DNA of 64,000 nt from Burkholderiaceae bacterium. GTDB lineage: Bacteria > Pseudomonadota > Gammaproteobacteria > Burkholderiales > Burkholderiaceae. Shown here one piece after another: positions 37,099-46,108 of this stretch (position 1 is the stretch's first letter; each line of letters begins with the position of its first letter). Below the pieces are notes generated by a model that made no database searches, was not told the origin of the DNA, and saw only the letters and a program-made list of their open reading frames with translations. A program made the translations under genes and the position numbers. The DNA is taken from NCBI GenBank assembly GCA_947448695.1, contig CANFOL010000001.1:161864-225863 (forward strand), in the 5' to 3' direction.

Positions 37099-38145
37099 TA
37101 CTTGCTCCCAAGCTAATTCCGCAAGTGGTTTAGCTTTCTTCCCAGCATCCACCGCAGAATCACTTGAAGCATTCCCCTGAATAGCTCTTGCCATAATACC
37201 TTGTAAGATTGCAGCTAAACGGAACATATTAAAGATAATATAAAATTCCCAATCTTTAGGATGCTCTAATACTTGTTCAGTTCTTTTAAGGTAAGCAGTT
37301 AAATATTCGGCCTCATTTGGAATATGTAGGCTTTGAATATCAACTCCGCCAAGACCTCTAAATAAATTAGGTGATAGACGCCAAACCATCGCATGATATG
37401 CAAAGTCTGATAAAGGATTTCCTAGGGTAGAAAGCTCCCAATCAAGAACACCAATTACTTTGGGTTCTATAGGGTCGAAGATCAAATTATCTAATCTAAA
37501 ATCTCCATGTACAAGTCTAGTTGAATCATTTTTTGGGATATGCTGGGGTAACCAATCAATTAAATTATCCATCGCAGGAATTTTTTCAGTTTCAGATGAG
37601 CGGTACTGTTTTGTCCAGCGTTCTATTTGCCTATTGACGTACCCACCAAAACGCCCATAATCTTCCAATCCAATAGAAACGGGATTTAGGGCATGCATTT
37701 GAGCAATCACTGAATTCATTTCATCAAAAACTTGTTTTCTATCTTGAGGCGTTAACTCTATCAAGCGTGGATCCCAAAAAACACGTCCCTGAAGATAGCT
37801 CATCAAATAGAACTCCGATCCAATAACACTGGTGTCTGAACAATATTCAAGTGGCTTTGCTACCGGAAAATGATGTTGATGAAGCGCTTTGATTACCTTG
37901 AATTCACGATCAATAGCATGCGCACTTGGTAGTAATTTTCCAGGCGGTTTTCTTCTCAATACGAAAGAAGCCTCATTGTGTTTCACTAAAAAAGTAGGAT
38001 TAGATTGACCACCTTTAAACTGGCTAACTTCTAGAGGTAATGCGGGATTGATATTAGGGAGATGATCTTTGGCCCAATTTAAAAAATGTTCACTAGAAAA
38101 CGTGTTTTCCTCACTTAATAATTTGGTACCAGAAAATTCATTCAT
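37087..38145 (-). CDS. Phosphotransferase family protein (APH/ACAD10-11 type)
   Basis: 352-residue aminoglycoside-phosphotransferase-fold kinase. N-terminal nucleotide loop SQFKGGQSNPTFLV and the Lys/Arg strand FVLRRKPPGKLLPSAHAI. Catalytic motif LVHGDFRLDNLIFDP (Asp and Asn) and the Mg-binding DWELSTLGNPLSDFA. This subtype is encoded with acyl-CoA dehydrogenases and is thought to phosphorylate 4-hydroxyacyl intermediates. No acyl-CoA dehydrogenase is in this window, but thiolase and FadB-like genes follow. Start overlaps the thioesterase stop by 4 bp. Confidence 0.9.
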   Translation of the reverse strand: MNEFSGTKLLSEENTFSSEHFLNWAKDHLPNINPALPLEVSQFKGGQSNPTFLVKHNEASFVLRRKPPGKLLPSAHAIDREFKVIKALHQHHFPVAKPLEYCSDTSVIGSEFYLMSYLQGRVFWDPRLIELTPQDRKQVFDEMNSVIAQMHALNPVSIGLEDYGRFGGYVNRQIERWTKQYRSSETEKIPAMDNLIDWLPQHIPKNDSTRLVHGDFRLDNLIFDPIEPKVIGVLDWELSTLGNPLSDFAYHAMVWRLSPNLFRGLGGVDIQSLHIPNEAEYLTAYLKRTEQVLEHPKDWEFYIIFNMFRLAAILQGIMARAIQGNASSDSAVDAGKKAKPLAELAWEQVLKI

Positions 38146-38537
38146 TTTTTTATATCTACTAATTTAAATGTTCCCATTGCTTTTGCGACCATTTCACCAG
38201 TGATATCCGTGATGGTTGCTTCGCAAAAATGGATCGATTTACCACTTCGTAAAACTTTTCCCCTAGCAATTAGCTTTTCTTGGCCACCTTTCATAAAAGC
38301 AATGGACATATCAATAGTTAATCCGGCACCTTGATGCTTTGCTTTTGATTTGGCAGACATGGCCATCGTAAAATCCAAGAGTGTCATCAAGATGCCACCA
38401 TGGGACACCCCCATTGGATTGAGATGATAATCTTTTAATTCAAGTGTAGCTTCTACTTCACCCTCGGCAATCTCGCGAGCTTCAACTCCAAGATGAGCAA
38501 TAAAGGGGACATGTATTCCAAAATATTCTTTTTTCAT
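38142..38537 (-). CDS. PaaI-type hotdog thioesterase
   Basis: 131 residues. Hotdog thioesterase core LNPMGVSHGGILMTLLDFTM at about 36-55 (Asn, His-Gly-Gly and Asp of the PaaI active site), followed by LTIDMSIAFMKGG. It probably hydrolyses acyl- or aryl-CoA to release CoA. Part of the leftward beta-oxidation run, 12 bp after the thiolase. Confidence 0.9.
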   Translation of the reverse strand: MKKEYFGIHVPFIAHLGVEAREIAEGEVEATLELKDYHLNPMGVSHGGILMTLLDFTMAMSAKSKAKHQGAGLTIDMSIAFMKGGQEKLIARGKVLRSGKSIHFCEATITDITGEMVAKAMGTFKLVDIKK

Positions 38538-38549
38538 TTGTATAAATCC

Positions 38550-39728
38550 TTAGCAAACCTCAAATAAACCTGCAGCACCTTGCCCACCACCAACACACAT
38601 TGTCACAACTACATATTTGGCTTTACGCCGTTTACCTTCAATTAATGCATGCCCAACCATCCTGGCTCCAGAAACCCCGTAAGGATGGCCAACAGCAATA
38701 GCACCGCCGTTGACGTTTAAAAGCTCATCTGGAATGCCTAGTTTGTCTCGACAATATAATACCTGCACAGCAAAAGCTTCATTCAGTTCCCAAAGTCCGA
38801 TATCGGACATTTTTAGCCCAGTTCTCTCTAAAAGTCTTGGAATCGCAAATACGGGGCCAATCCCCATTTCATCTGGCTCACACCCAGCAACGGCGAAACC
38901 TCTAAATATACCTAATGGCTGTAATCCTCGTTTTTCAGCTAATTTTGCATCCATGACTACTGTAGCACTAGCGCCATCAGAAAACTGACTTGCATTTCCG
39001 GCTGTAATGACTCCGCCTGGTAAAGCGGATCGAATTTTACTGACACCTTCAAGACTGGTATCAGCACGAATACCTTCGTCCTCAGAAATAGTAACTTCCT
39101 TCGTTGAAAGCATCTTAGTTTCAGTATCTGCGACGCCCATCGTAACTTGAATCGGCGTAATTTCGTCTTTAAATAAGCCGTTATCTCTTGCGTTTGCAGC
39201 TCGCAATTGACTACGAACGCCATATTCATCTTGACGATCTTTACTAATGTTGTAGCGCTTTGCAACTTGCTCAGCAGTTTGTAACATGGACCAATATAGC
39301 TCTGGTTTACTTTTTTGAAGAGATGGCTCAAGCAACATGTGTTGATTCATTTCCAGTTGTACACAAGAGATAGATTCAACTCCACCGGCAACTAACATTG
39401 GTACTTGATCAACAATCACTCTGTGAGCAGCCATCGCAATAGCTTGTAACCCGGATGAGCAAAAACGGTTAATCGTTACGCCACCAACAGAAACTGGAAG
39501 TCCTGCTTTGATGGCAATTTGTCTCGCAATATTTAAACCAGTTGCACCCTCAGGATTTGCGCAGCCCATCATGACATCCTCAATCTCTTCAGGGTCGACT
39601 TTCGCTCGAGCAACAGCCTCTTGAACGACATGGCCTCCAAGAACTGCTCCATGAGTCATGTTAAAACCACCTCGCCAAGATTTAGTAAGGGCAGTGCGTG
39701 CTGTTGAAACAATTACGGCATCAGTCAT
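38550..39728 (-). CDS. Acetyl-CoA C-acyltransferase (thiolase)
   Basis: 392 residues, last step of beta-oxidation (3-ketoacyl-CoA + CoA). Acyl-accepting Cys is in [12 protein letters not shown] at about 88, the catalytic His in [17 protein letters not shown] and the second Cys in [14 protein letters not shown] at the C-terminus. It lies 17 bp downstream of the FadB-like gene in the same direction, as in fadBA-type operons. Chain-length preference cannot be told. Confidence 0.95.
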   Translation of the reverse strand: MTDAVIVSTARTALTKSWRGGFNMTHGAVLGGHVVQEAVARAKVDPEEIEDVMMGCANPEGATGLNIARQIAIKAGLPVSVGGVTINRFCSSGLQAIAMAAHRVIVDQVPMLVAGGVESISCVQLEMNQHMLLEPSLQKSKPELYWSMLQTAEQVAKRYNISKDRQDEYGVRSQLRAANARDNGLFKDEITPIQVTMGVADTETKMLSTKEVTISEDEGIRADTSLEGVSKIRSALPGGVITAGNASQFSDGASATVVMDAKLAEKRGLQPLGIFRGFAVAGCEPDEMGIGPVFAIPRLLERTGLKMSDIGLWELNEAFAVQVLYCRDKLGIPDELLNVNGGAIAVGHPYGVSGARMVGHALIEGKRRKAKYVVVTMCVGGGQGAAGLFEVC

Positions 39729-39745
39729 GATGTCTCCTTAAATAA

Positions 39746-41836
39746 TTAGGAACCAGTTAAGGTTTTCATCTGCGTTAAAGAATCCTGCAATAACTTGGCA
39801 GGAAGCCAAAATGGATCTTTGCTGACATCATAGAATTTCAAGCAAACTTGTATAACTTGAAACAATCCAATTTCATCTGCGTACTTCAGTGGACCACCTC
39901 GATAGACGGGAAAACCATATCCTGTGAGATAGACAATATCAATATCAGATGCCCTTTGCGCGATACCTTCTTCGAGGATTCGAGCACCCTCGTTAATCAA
40001 TGCAAAAATACAATATTGAATAATTTCCTCACTGGAGATCTTTCTTGTTTGTATTTTATTTTTTGCTCTAAATTCAATTAAAAGTTGTTCAAGTTCTGGA
40101 TCTGGAATAGGTTTACGGTTGCCTTTTTCATAGAGATACCATCCTTTACCAGTCTTTTGACCAAACCGTCCAGCTTCACAAATTTGATCTGCAAATGCTG
40201 AGTACTTAATTTCTGGGTGTTCGATTGCACGCCTTTTTCTGATTGCCCAACCAATATCATTTCCAGCTAAATCACTCATTCGAAATGGCCCCATGACCAT
40301 ACCAAAATTTTCTAAAGCTTGATCGATTTGCCATGGAGTTGCACCTTGCTCTAATAAAAAACCAGCCATTCTTAAATATTGTTCAACCATCCGATTACCA
40401 ATAAACCCATCACATACACCACAAATCACAGGAGTTTTCTTAATTTTTTGGGACAGCTTCATCACAGTAGCAATAACATCTTTTGCGGTGAGATCACCTC
40501 GAATTACTTCTACAAGCTTCATCACATTGGCAGGACTAAAAAAATGCATGCCAATCACATCTTGTGGACGACTAGTAAATTGCGCAATTTGATTGATATT
40601 GAGAGTGGATGTATTCGTGGCTAAAATAGCACTGGGTTTGACAATCGAGTCTAACTTTTTAAATACTTGTTCTTTTACTTGAATATCTTCAAATACAGCT
40701 TCAATCACTAAATCTACCTGGCTTAAATCTTGATAATTTATTGAGGCTTTAATTAATCCCATTCTTTGTTGAAGTTTTTCAGGCGTTAACTTACCTTTTT
40801 TGATGGAACCCTCGTAATTCGATTGAATAATACCTAATCCTTTAGTTAGTTTTTCCTCTGAGGATTCTACAATCGTTACAGGAATTCCGGCGTTAACAAA
40901 ATTCATTGCAATTCCACCCCCCATTGTTCCGGCCCCAATAATGCCAATGTGCTTAATTTCACGAAGGGGTGTATCACTTGGAATATCTGCCACTTTACTT
41001 GTGTTTCTTTGGGCAAAGAATGCATAACGCATGGCACGGGAAACAGAAGTATTCATTAACTCTAAAAAGTACTCACGCTCCTTAGTGATCCCTTGCTCAA
41101 AGGGAAGGGTAATTGCTGCAGAAATCGCATCAATCACTTTTAAAGCGGCTGGATAGGGTGCGGCAACTGTTTTAACTGTATTTCTAGAAAACTGTAAAAA
41201 TGCCTCATATTCAGGATATTGAATACGAATATCTCGGATTTTTTTTAAAGGTTTTTTTTCTGCAATTAACTGTTCAGCAAATCCGATAGCTGATTGAATA
41301 AATTCAGTTTCATAAACTGCATCTAATAGTGGTGTTCCTTTGAATGCAATGGCGGGTATTGGATCTCCTGAAAGAATAAAGTTCAATGCTTTTTCTACGC
41401 CGATGACTCTAGGCATCCGTTGTGTGCCCCCTGCGCCTGGAATTAAACCAAGTTTAATTTCTGGCAAGGCAAGAGAAGCAGTAGGGGTTGCAACTCTGTA
41501 GTGACAACCGAGTGCTAGTTCCAAACCACCTCCCATACATACTCCTTGTATGGCAGCAATAACCGGTTTAGGACAATTTTCAATCACTCGAATCACGGAC
41601 TGCAGATGGGGTTCAGTAAGCGCTTTAACCGTACCAAATTCTTTAATATCAGCTCCACCAGAAAAAGATTTCTCCGACCCTGTAATCACAATTGCTTGAA
41701 TACTTGGGTTTTCAATAGCCTGACGAATCCCATCAATGATTGCCACGCGTAGGTCATAACCTAAACCATTGACTGGCGGATGATTCATGGTAATTAACGC
41801 GACCTGATTTTTAGTCTCGAAATGCGTAAGTCCCAT
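39746..41836 (-). CDS. Multifunctional enoyl-CoA hydratase/3-hydroxyacyl-CoA dehydrogenase (FadB/FadJ-like)
   Basis: 696 residues. N-terminal crotonase domain with the oxyanion-hole segment AIQGVCMGGGLELALGCHYR and LPEIKLGLIPGAGGTQRMPR. Next is a linker, then the NAD-binding IGIIGAGTMGGGIAMNFVNA near 297 and GMHFFSPANVMKLVEVIRG of the dehydrogenase domain. The C-terminal 3HCDH helical repeats read GNRMVEQYLR and GYGFPVYRGGPLKYADEIG. It performs two consecutive beta-oxidation steps. Together with the downstream thiolase it forms the core of the lipid degradation cluster. Confidence 0.95.
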   Translation of the reverse strand: MGLTHFETKNQVALITMNHPPVNGLGYDLRVAIIDGIRQAIENPSIQAIVITGSEKSFSGGADIKEFGTVKALTEPHLQSVIRVIENCPKPVIAAIQGVCMGGGLELALGCHYRVATPTASLALPEIKLGLIPGAGGTQRMPRVIGVEKALNFILSGDPIPAIAFKGTPLLDAVYETEFIQSAIGFAEQLIAEKKPLKKIRDIRIQYPEYEAFLQFSRNTVKTVAAPYPAALKVIDAISAAITLPFEQGITKEREYFLELMNTSVSRAMRYAFFAQRNTSKVADIPSDTPLREIKHIGIIGAGTMGGGIAMNFVNAGIPVTIVESSEEKLTKGLGIIQSNYEGSIKKGKLTPEKLQQRMGLIKASINYQDLSQVDLVIEAVFEDIQVKEQVFKKLDSIVKPSAILATNTSTLNINQIAQFTSRPQDVIGMHFFSPANVMKLVEVIRGDLTAKDVIATVMKLSQKIKKTPVICGVCDGFIGNRMVEQYLRMAGFLLEQGATPWQIDQALENFGMVMGPFRMSDLAGNDIGWAIRKRRAIEHPEIKYSAFADQICEAGRFGQKTGKGWYLYEKGNRKPIPDPELEQLLIEFRAKNKIQTRKISSEEIIQYCIFALINEGARILEEGIAQRASDIDIVYLTGYGFPVYRGGPLKYADEIGLFQVIQVCLKFYDVSKDPFWLPAKLLQDSLTQMKTLTGS

Positions 41837-41962
41837 ATATTATTCCTTTTTTAATAGCAATTGACTACCAACTTTGTCTGATTTATAAAACACATCTGTA
41901 ATGATAATTTGTTTGGGAAGTAATGTTCAATTAATGGTTATTCATTGATATCAATGGATTCC

Positions 41963-42691
41963 TCAAACCAACTCAATCCTTCCCTCAGCAGTTAAATAAG
42001 GTACTACAGGATAAATATTTTTTTGTGCGGCAAAGACTAGTTCCTCACTCCAATTTCTATCATTCAATATTTTTCCAACACGGGAGGTATTCAATAATTC
42101 AATAGCTGTTCCACTTGCGTGAAATAGCTGAGCTGCCTTTGCGCTATCAGATAGCTCTAAATATTGTCCGCTGTGGTGATGAATAAAAGATTCTACAAAA
42201 TATCCTGCACCATAAAAATCTTCGATATTGAATTGATCGTTTGATCCTGAACAGACAATCAAAATTGTTTCTTTTTGCCAATTTTTCATGACATGTAGAA
42301 CGATTGCCTGAGCATTTAAAAGAGATCCAACATAAGTTTTCTTCGCCACTTTGCTATCATTTAAGGCGACGGTGCCATTGGTTGTGCAATACACCAAGCT
42401 ACAGTTTTCCATACCTGATTTTAAGAGTGCTACGGGTGTTGGTTGAATAAAGCCCGATAACGTATCAGCGTTTAGTTCCCCAGAAAATTTATATCCTTGA
42501 TAACGAGCATCTTTTTGTAAAGATAGAGCTTCATCATAATTTCTTACAGGAACAATATGCTTACACCCATTCGCCATAGCGGTAACTATCGATGTAGTTG
42601 CAATCAAGATATCTAGAACAATGACTATCTTATCGTGTAGTTGCTCTTTTTTTAATTCTGATTTATTAGTTAGTACATGTAATTTATTCAT
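41963..42691 (-). CDS. ComB-like 2-phosphosulfolactate phosphatase family protein
   Basis: 242 residues. Family signatures: IVIVLDILIATTSIVTAMAN near residues 25-44, a SGELNAD segment, YCTTNGTVAL, the GSLLNAQAIV helix and ILIVCSGSNDQFNIEDFYGA. ComB hydrolyses 2-phosphosulfolactate in coenzyme M synthesis of archaea; bacterial homologues can have other roles such as sulfolactate formation. No other sulfonate gene is nearby, and the neighbours are acyl-CoA enzymes, so the actual substrate is open. Confidence 0.85.
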   Translation of the reverse strand: MNKLHVLTNKSELKKEQLHDKIVIVLDILIATTSIVTAMANGCKHIVPVRNYDEALSLQKDARYQGYKFSGELNADTLSGFIQPTPVALLKSGMENCSLVYCTTNGTVALNDSKVAKKTYVGSLLNAQAIVLHVMKNWQKETILIVCSGSNDQFNIEDFYGAGYFVESFIHHHSGQYLELSDSAKAAQLFHASGTAIELLNTSRVGKILNDRNWSEELVFAAQKNIYPVVPYLTAEGRIELV

Positions 42692-42697
42692 TTGATA

Positions 42698-43153
42698 TTA
42701 CGTATTTGGTCGTTTCTCAAACATATTCCAGGCTTCAATCGTTGTCGTAAGTTCATCGTGTTGGTTATAGCAACTCCACTTTGATTGAACCATGCCGAGA
42801 TGTGGCTTACTGTTAAGAGCGCGAGTATCTAAAATCTCAACTACTGTTCTTAGGCTATCCCCAGGACGAATAGGTTTGATCCATTTCAGACTATCAAGAC
42901 CCGGTGAACCAACTGAGGAGGAATTCGCCATAAACCCATCACATACCATACGCATCATAAAAGCACCGGTTTGCCAACCGCTAGCAATCAGACCTTTAAA
43001 AAGAGTTTTTTCAGCAGCTTCCTTACTAACATGAAAACGCTGAGGGTCATACTCGCCTGCAAATTCAAGAATCTGTGACTCTGAGATGGTCATGGTTCCA
43101 CAATTGATAATTTGACCTTTAAAAAAATCTTCCCAATAATAAAATTGACTCAT
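42698..43153 (-). CDS. MaoC-like dehydratase/hydratase
   Basis: 151 residues, hotdog fold. Hydratase-type active-site region FAGEYDPQRFHVSKEAAEKT at about 31-50, followed by FKGLIASGWQTGAFMMR, then SPGLDSLKWIKPIRPGDSL, typical of the MaoC family. Likely acts on an enoyl-CoA; specificity unknown. Second MaoC gene of this cluster (other at 36637). It lies 6 bp upstream of the ComB-like gene and downstream of the thioesterase. Confidence 0.9.
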   Translation of the reverse strand: MSQFYYWEDFFKGQIINCGTMTISESQILEFAGEYDPQRFHVSKEAAEKTLFKGLIASGWQTGAFMMRMVCDGFMANSSSVGSPGLDSLKWIKPIRPGDSLRTVVEILDTRALNSKPHLGMVQSKWSCYNQHDELTTTIEAWNMFEKRPNT

Positions 43154-43174
43154 TTCCGATCCCTAATTTAATTT

Positions 43175-43630
43175 TTATGAACTAACTTTTTGTAAGCGCT
43201 GTAATACAGTAAACACTCCGCTAGTGCGCAGTATTAGTTTGTCACCTACTTTTAAATAACAATCAGCGAAACTCATTTTGGCACCAATTTTATGAATTTT
43301 TATTTCAGTATGGACCCAATCACCTGGTTTGGGACTTGCGATGAAATCAGAATTTAAATGAACGGTTACCAGTTTTTGTGGCGGATCCGTTGCTCGTGAT
43401 AGGTTATATCCTAATGCTGAATCTGCCATCGAGATCAACATTCCTCCATGCGCTGAACCCCAAATATTCGTATGCTTATCTTCGATTAAGATGCCAAATA
43501 TTTTTTCGCGCCGACCATCATCATGGATGTCATTTTTATAATACCAAGGTCCTAATAAGGTCAAAAATTTTTCTGCAGCAGCAGACATTGTATGAGGTTC
43601 AAATCCTTCAGGAATAATAGATGTGGTCAT
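43175..43630 (-). CDS. Hotdog thioesterase (PaaI/DUF4442-like)
   Basis: 151 residues from the ATG located just after the stop of the upstream isomerase gene. An upstream frame would extend into that gene and is rejected. Thioesterase core IWGSAHGGMLISMADSALGY at about 67-86, then VTVHLNSDFIASPKPGDWV. It probably releases CoA from acyl-CoA. It lies between enoyl-CoA isomerase and MaoC genes in one leftward run. Confidence 0.88.
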   Translation of the reverse strand: MTTSIIPEGFEPHTMSAAAEKFLTLLGPWYYKNDIHDDGRREKIFGILIEDKHTNIWGSAHGGMLISMADSALGYNLSRATDPPQKLVTVHLNSDFIASPKPGDWVHTEIKIHKIGAKMSFADCYLKVGDKLILRTSGVFTVLQRLQKVSS

Positions 43631-43631
43631 T

Positions 43632-44429
43632 TTATGAAGTTGATATAGGTTTAAAAAGCTCTCGATTGGGAGGTCTCTTCTCGACAAACGCCAACAGAAT
43701 TTCTTTGGCAGCGGGTTGCTGTAACAAGACAATAAACTCGTTGAATTCGTTCTCTATTGTTTCATTAATGGCATTGAGATGGTGTTCTTTTAGTAATTTT
43801 TTACTCGATTGCAATGACAAGACTGGTTTACTAGCTAATTGACGACAGACCTCTTTAGCATTTTCCATCAACTCTTCTTTTGGACAGATTTGATTGATAA
43901 TCCCAGCTCGATAAGCTGTTTGACTATCAAAATAATTCCCCAACATTAAGAGTTCATTACTGAGCTTTGTACCGGCAATGATTGGCAATATATAACTTGA
44001 AGCACCTTCAGGACTTAAGCCAAGATTAACAAAAGGTAATTGAAACTGAGCATCCTCTGAGGCAATCACGAAATCACAGTGTAAAAGGAGGGTGGTGCCA
44101 ATACCAATGGCTTTTCCACCTACAGCCGCGACCAATGGTTTTTTGAGGTTAGCGATAATTTTTAAAAAGTTAAATGCAGCTGATGCATCAGCTTGACCCG
44201 AATTAATAAACTCATTGAGATCATTTCCTGAAGTGAACATATCATTTTGTGCATGTAAGAAAATAACATGGACTTCTGGGTTTGCTTCTCCATGAAGAAT
44301 GCCGTTCGTTAGAGCCTGGTACATGGATGATGTGAGAGCATTTTTCTTCTCACGACGGTCGATCTCGATTTCTAAAATATGCTCATGGATGTTAACTTTG
44401 ATATGAGGATTAGTATCTGATTGAATCAT
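43632..44429 (-). CDS. Crotonase-family enoyl-CoA isomerase/hydratase
   Basis: 265 residues from the ATG giving MIQSDTNPHIK. Crotonase fold: oxyanion-hole residues in NALTSSMYQ, and FTSGNDLNEF, KPLVAAVGGKAIGIGTTLLL and FQLPFVNLGLSPEGASSYIL. The PEGxSS sequence is the active-site Glu arrangement of delta3-delta2-enoyl-CoA isomerases rather than of hydratases, so isomerisation of unsaturated acyl-CoA is the better guess. The start is divergent from queE. Confidence 0.88.
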   Translation of the reverse strand: MIQSDTNPHIKVNIHEHILEIEIDRREKKNALTSSMYQALTNGILHGEANPEVHVIFLHAQNDMFTSGNDLNEFINSGQADASAAFNFLKIIANLKKPLVAAVGGKAIGIGTTLLLHCDFVIASEDAQFQLPFVNLGLSPEGASSYILPIIAGTKLSNELLMLGNYFDSQTAYRAGIINQICPKEELMENAKEVCRQLASKPVLSLQSSKKLLKEHHLNAINETIENEFNEFIVLLQQPAAKEILLAFVEKRPPNRELFKPISTS

Positions 44430-44513
44430 GAATCTCCGGTATTTTTCATTAGAAAGGCTTGTTTCTATTATCAATTAAAAAAAATTGCCTTGTTCAAGTT
44501 TAAAATAGATCCT

Positions 44514-45179
44514 ATGTATACCGTAAAAGAAATATTTAGTACCTTACAGGGCGAAGGGGCACAAGCTGGAAGAGTGGCTGTGTTTTGTCGTTTTACAGGA
44601 TGTAATCTATGGTCAGGGCGTGAAGAAGATCGTCTGAACTCAATATGTCAATTTTGCGATACCGACTTTAACGGGATAGATGGTTTAGGGGGAGGTAAGT
44701 ACCCCAGCGCTCAAGAATTGGCAAAGGCGATATCCCAAGAGTGGGTTAAGATGAATTTATCCAATACCTATCGGTATGTTGTATTTACTGGTGGTGAGCC
44801 ACTTTTGCAATTGGATCATGAACTGATTCGAGCCCTAAAAGCCGAGCAGTTTGAGATTGCGATTGAAACTAATGGAACCTTAGTTCCACCTAAAGGTATC
44901 GACTGGATTTGTGTTAGCCCAAAAGATGGTAGTGATCTAGCATTATTACAAGCCGACGAAATCAAGTATGTTGTACCGCAAAAACACGAAATTCCACAAA
45001 AAGAAAAAGTTATTCAACGACTCAAGCGATTTGAACAGATGAACTTTAAGCATTTTTTTCTTCAGGCGATGGATAGTCCAGCAAAAGAGCAACATCTCCA
45101 GCTTGCAATTGAATTATGCAAAGAAAGACCCATATGGCGTTTGAGTATTCAGCAGCATAAATATTTAAATTTACCTTGA
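44514..45179 (+). CDS. queE: 7-carboxy-7-deazaguanine synthase
   Basis: Radical-SAM enzyme making 7-carboxy-7-deazaguanine in queuosine synthesis. 221 residues from the ATG giving MYTVKEIFSTLQGEGAQAGR, the standard QueE N-terminus. The cluster motif is the variant Cx14Cx2C (Cys in TGCNLW and CQFC), as in Burkholderia-type QueE. FTGGEPLLQLD follows. queD comes 7 bp later. queC is not in the window. Confidence 0.95.
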   Translation: MYTVKEIFSTLQGEGAQAGRVAVFCRFTGCNLWSGREEDRLNSICQFCDTDFNGIDGLGGGKYPSAQELAKAISQEWVKMNLSNTYRYVVFTGGEPLLQLDHELIRALKAEQFEIAIETNGTLVPPKGIDWICVSPKDGSDLALLQADEIKYVVPQKHEIPQKEKVIQRLKRFEQMNFKHFFLQAMDSPAKEQHLQLAIELCKERPIWRLSIQQHKYLNLP

Positions 45180-45186
45180 GAAAACA

Positions 45187-45645
45187 ATGTCACTATTTCA
45201 GATTACTAGAAGGCTTGAGTTTGATGCTGGCCATCGAATTCCAAACCATTTAGGTCAATGCCGCCACCTTCATGGTCATCGTTACCAAATTGAAGTTACT
45301 TTGCGTGGCGATTTAAATCAAAGCCAAGGGAGTTCTGAGGAGGGGATGTTGACCGATTTTGGTCATATCAAATCCATCGTGCAAGAGTTGATTATTGAGC
45401 CATGGGATCATTCATTTTTTGTTGCCCAAGTTGACACGCAACTGATTGATTTTTTAAGTACGATTCCTAATCATAAAACAACTATTATTGATGGCGTTCC
45501 AACGGCAGAAAATCTAGCCAAAATTGCTTTTGAACGGATCGCTCCAGTATTGCTGGAAAAATACCAAGGGCGCATTCGTCTTTATCAATTGCGATTGTAT
45601 GAGACACCTAACTGTTGGGCTGATATCTTTGATGAATCAGCTTGA
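45187..45645 (+). CDS. queD: 6-carboxytetrahydropterin synthase
   Basis: Converts dihydroneopterin triphosphate to 6-carboxy-tetrahydropterin, the step before QueE. 152 residues. Zinc ligands His16 (FDAGHRIP), His29 and His31 (LHGHRYQ) with catalytic Cys25 (GQCRHLHGH). Later come LDHSFF-like WDHSFF, and PTAENLAKIAFE with the catalytic Glu region. Overlaps tadA by 14 bp. Confidence 0.95.
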   Translation: MSLFQITRRLEFDAGHRIPNHLGQCRHLHGHRYQIEVTLRGDLNQSQGSSEEGMLTDFGHIKSIVQELIIEPWDHSFFVAQVDTQLIDFLSTIPNHKTTIIDGVPTAENLAKIAFERIAPVLLEKYQGRIRLYQLRLYETPNCWADIFDESA

Positions 45646-46099
45646 CCACCAACATTGGATGAAGATTGCCTTAGATGAGGCAAATCAAGCTGCTTTGCAA
45701 AATGAGGTTCCGGTAGGTGCTGTTTTGGTTCTTAACAATCAAGAAATAGCACGTGGACACAATATGCCGATTCAGAAGCATGACCCAAGCGCCCATGCTG
45801 AAATCATGGTCTTACGAAAAGCTGCCACAGAATTAGAAAACTATCGATTACCCGGCCTTTCTTTGTACGTCACTCTGGAGCCTTGCTTGATGTGCGCTGG
45901 TGCCATCATGAACTCTCGGATTGCAAATGTTTATTTTGGTGCTTCTGATAGCAAGACTGGCGTTGCTGGAAGTGTGATGAATGCTTTTGAGAATACCCAA
46001 CTGAATCACCATTGTTCAATTGAAGGAGGAATTATGGCTGAAGAGTGCGCATCTATACTTAAAGACTTCTTTAAAATCAAGCGCATAGTAAAAGAGTAA
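45632..46099 (+). CDS. tadA: tRNA-specific adenosine-34 deaminase
   Basis: Deaminates A34 to inosine in tRNA-Arg(ACG). 155 residues from the ATG inside the queD end. Zinc deaminase motifs: His55-Ala-Glu57 (SAHAEIM) and Pro84-Cys85-x-x-Cys88 (LEPCLMCAGA). FGASDSKTGVAGS near the C-terminus is typical of TadA. Translational coupling with queD is likely. Confidence 0.94.
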   Translation: MNQLDHQHWMKIALDEANQAALQNEVPVGAVLVLNNQEIARGHNMPIQKHDPSAHAEIMVLRKAATELENYRLPGLSLYVTLEPCLMCAGAIMNSRIANVYFGASDSKTGVAGSVMNAFENTQLNHHCSIEGGIMAEECASILKDFFKIKRIVKE

Positions 46100-46108
46100 A
46101 ATTGATTT

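Noticed and set aside
44430..44513. preQ1 riboswitch upstream of queE
   Set aside because: The 84 bp leader shows no hairpin plus A-rich tail arrangement of a preQ1 aptamer that I can support.
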